Positions 62,877-64,000 of a DNA stretch of 64,000 bases are shown piece after piece. The stretch comes from Planococcus sp. APC 4015 (GTDB lineage: Bacteria; Actinomycetota; Actinomycetes; Actinomycetales; Microbacteriaceae): contig JASDDH010000002.1 of the NCBI GenBank assembly GCA_030407505.1, positions 62,001 to 126,000 on the forward strand. Direction: 5' to 3'. The notes below the pieces were generated by a model. It did no database searches. It worked only from the letters and a program-made list of their open reading frames with translations, and was not told where the DNA came from. The position numbers and the translations under genes are program-made. Numbering within the stretch: position 1 is the first letter of the stretch; the number at the start of each line of letters is the position of its first letter.

Positions 62877-63485
62877 CTAGAGCAGCACGCCGATCAGCGT
62901 CGCCGCCGCCAGGGCGGCGGTGACGCCGATCGTGGCCCCGTGCCACGTGACGACCGCGGCATCCGGATCGGCGCCGTGCGCGAACGCGCCAGCGTCGCGG
63001 AGGTCCTCCCAGTGCCGGCGGATGACCTGCGCCAGGCTCCCGCTGGACGTGGACAGCGCGTCCGACGGGCGAAGGCTCCCGTGCGCGCCGCGGGCCGTCT
63101 CGCCGACGCCTTCGAAGTCCTTGCCTGCGAGTCCGAGCGTGCGGTGCCGGCCGGGACTGGGGGCGGCCCAGACCGATACGCGACCCCCGACGGTGTGCAG
63201 GGTGAGTGCGAATCGCGTGTCGACCGCGAGGATCGACGGCCACGGCACGAAGAAGGTGCGGAACACGTTCACGACGGTGACGCCGTGCTCCTGGATCACC
63301 AGGGCGGGGCGCCAGAACAGGGCCCACGCGAGCACGGCTCCGAGGACGAGGATCCATCCGTACCGAAGAGCGGATGCCGCATCCGTCCACACCAGCGTGC
63401 CGATGCCGAGCGCGCAGACCGCCACGGTCACGACAGCGAGGATCCGGCCGGGCACCGGGCTGAAACGAACCTCCTGGAAAGACAT
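62877..63485 (-). CDS. PH-domain-like membrane protein inside the transporter operon, antisense
   Basis: 202 residues from ATG 63485. Two N-terminal helices (ILAVVTVAVCALGIGTLVW, YGWILVLGAVLAWALFW) precede a bacterial PH-like region (ALVIQEHGVTVVNVFRTFFV, WPSILAVDTRFALTLHTVGG). A C-terminal helix ends AALAAATLIGVLL. It lies on the opposite strand between dppC-like and ATPase genes. Unknown function. Confidence 0.78.
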   Translation of the reverse strand: MSFQEVRFSPVPGRILAVVTVAVCALGIGTLVWTDAASALRYGWILVLGAVLAWALFWRPALVIQEHGVTVVNVFRTFFVPWPSILAVDTRFALTLHTVGGRVSVWAAPSPGRHRTLGLAGKDFEGVGETARGAHGSLRPSDALSTSSGSLAQVIRRHWEDLRDAGAFAHGADPDAAVVTWHGATIGVTAALAAATLIGVLL

Positions 63486-63517
63486 GACTTCAAGCTTCGC
63501 AGATGGGAACCGAGCCA

Positions 63518-64000
63518 ATGACTGAGAACACCGGCACGGCCGACGCCCGGCACGACCAGATCGAGACCGTCCTGGACGTCAAGGGCCTCGGCGTGGACTT
63601 CTGGGTCGACGGGGAGTTCTACCCCGCGGCGGTCGACATGACCTACGAGGTGCGACGCGGCGAGGTGCTCGCGATCGTCGGCGAGTCGGGTTCGGGCAAG
63701 AGCACGAGTTCGATGGCGCTGCTGGGCCTGCTGCCCGACAACGCCCGCGTGACCGGTTCGATCCGGCTGCTGGGTCAGGAGCTGCGCGGAGCGGAGCCGG
63801 CGACGCTGCGCTCGCTGCGCGGCAACCAGATCTCGGTGATCTTCCAGGAGCCGATGACGGCCCTGAACCCCGTCTACACGGTGGGCTTCCAGATCATGGA
63901 GTCGCTGCGGTCGCACAACCGCACCCTGTCGCCGGACGACGCCAAAGCGCGGGCGATCGAACTGCTGACGATGGTCGAGATGCCCGATCCGGCGCAGTCG
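63518..64000 (+). CDS. Peptide ABC transporter ATP-binding protein (DppD/F-like), 3' end outside window
   Basis: 161 residues visible. Walker A is VGESGSGKSTSSMALLG and the Q-loop is VIFQEPMTALNPVYTVG, both typical of oligopeptide transporter ATPases. It energises the two permeases encoded upstream. The start at 63518 has a weak GGGAAC upstream and 32 bases to the divergent PH gene. Confidence 0.92.
   Translation, partial: MTENTGTADARHDQIETVLDVKGLGVDFWVDGEFYPAAVDMTYEVRRGEVLAIVGESGSGKSTSSMALLGLLPDNARVTGSIRLLGQELRGAEPATLRSLRGNQISVIFQEPMTALNPVYTVGFQIMESLRSHNRTLSPDDAKARAIELLTMVEMPDPAQS

Overview
The window is a stretch of chromosome from a high-GC Gram-positive actinobacterium, most likely Microbacterium or a close relative in the Microbacteriaceae. 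The signs are a GC content near 70 percent, GTG starts and ATGA/GTGA gene overlaps, families typical of that group (DUF4245, DUF6264, a DUF222-HNH protein, EI24, a MarP-like protease), constant use of the heptamer GGATGCC/GGCATCC, and many start codons only 6-8 bases behind a TANNNT-like -10 box, as in leaderless actinobacterial mRNAs. I see no rRNA, tRNA, CRISPR array, prophage or insertion sequence. Most of the window is core chromosome with small accessory insertions.

Layout. 1-12.6 kb: the end of a PIN-PhoH gene, a candidate small RNA whose three hairpins all show CCCC in the loop, a two-component system, a minus-strand xseA-xseB-DUF4245-carbonic anhydrase-fumC run, ispH and partners, and class II aldolase (fba) divergent from class II fructose-bisphosphatase (glpX). 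12.7-25.5 kb: rmuC, a DEDDh exonuclease, a methyltransferase, ychF, several small unknowns, a DUF222-HNH gene with a possible LexA box over its start, a UvrA-like ATPase with a better LexA-like site upstream, and an ABC-F ATPase. 25.5-36.7 kb: an orphan SdhA-like flavoprotein divergent from a LysR regulator, aldo/keto reductase, SDR and SRPBCC genes mixed with very acidic small proteins, a glycosyltransferase, EI24, a lipase-like hydrolase and an Fpg/Nei glycosylase. 36.7-44.4 kb: a 40-residue Cys-rich mini-protein beside a membrane protein, an MFS exporter, an ABC exporter, a DUF559 endonuclease-like gene between two related palindromes, and a glycosyltransferase.

44.4-50.3 kb is an NAD biosynthesis operon read leftward: a Nudix-wHTH regulator of NrtR type, nadA, nadB, nadC and a NifS-like cysteine desulfurase. 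The reading frames overlap or nearly touch. The desulfurase probably supplies sulfur for the NadA iron-sulfur cluster. 50.4-56.5 kb holds a MarP-like protease and the glycine cleavage operon gcvT-gcvH-gcvP behind a tandem glycine riboswitch. 57-64 kb holds a truncated relative of the DUF559 gene, again between two related palindromes, a CPBP protease, and a dipeptide/oligopeptide ABC transporter (binding protein, two permeases, first part of an ATPase) with an antisense PH-like gene inside the operon.

Two features stand out. First, both DUF559-family loci lie between a pair of look-alike palindromes with almost the same geometry, and the palindrome sequence differs between loci. This suggests a palindrome-associated endonuclease cassette. 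Second, a dispersed repeat built on GGTCCCTGAGC...GTCGAAGGG occurs between genes with a 22-base period but inside coding sequence with 21- or 18-base periods, and it supplies in-frame residues to the cysteine desulfurase, NadB and GcvP. A different repeat is inserted in the first glycine aptamer.
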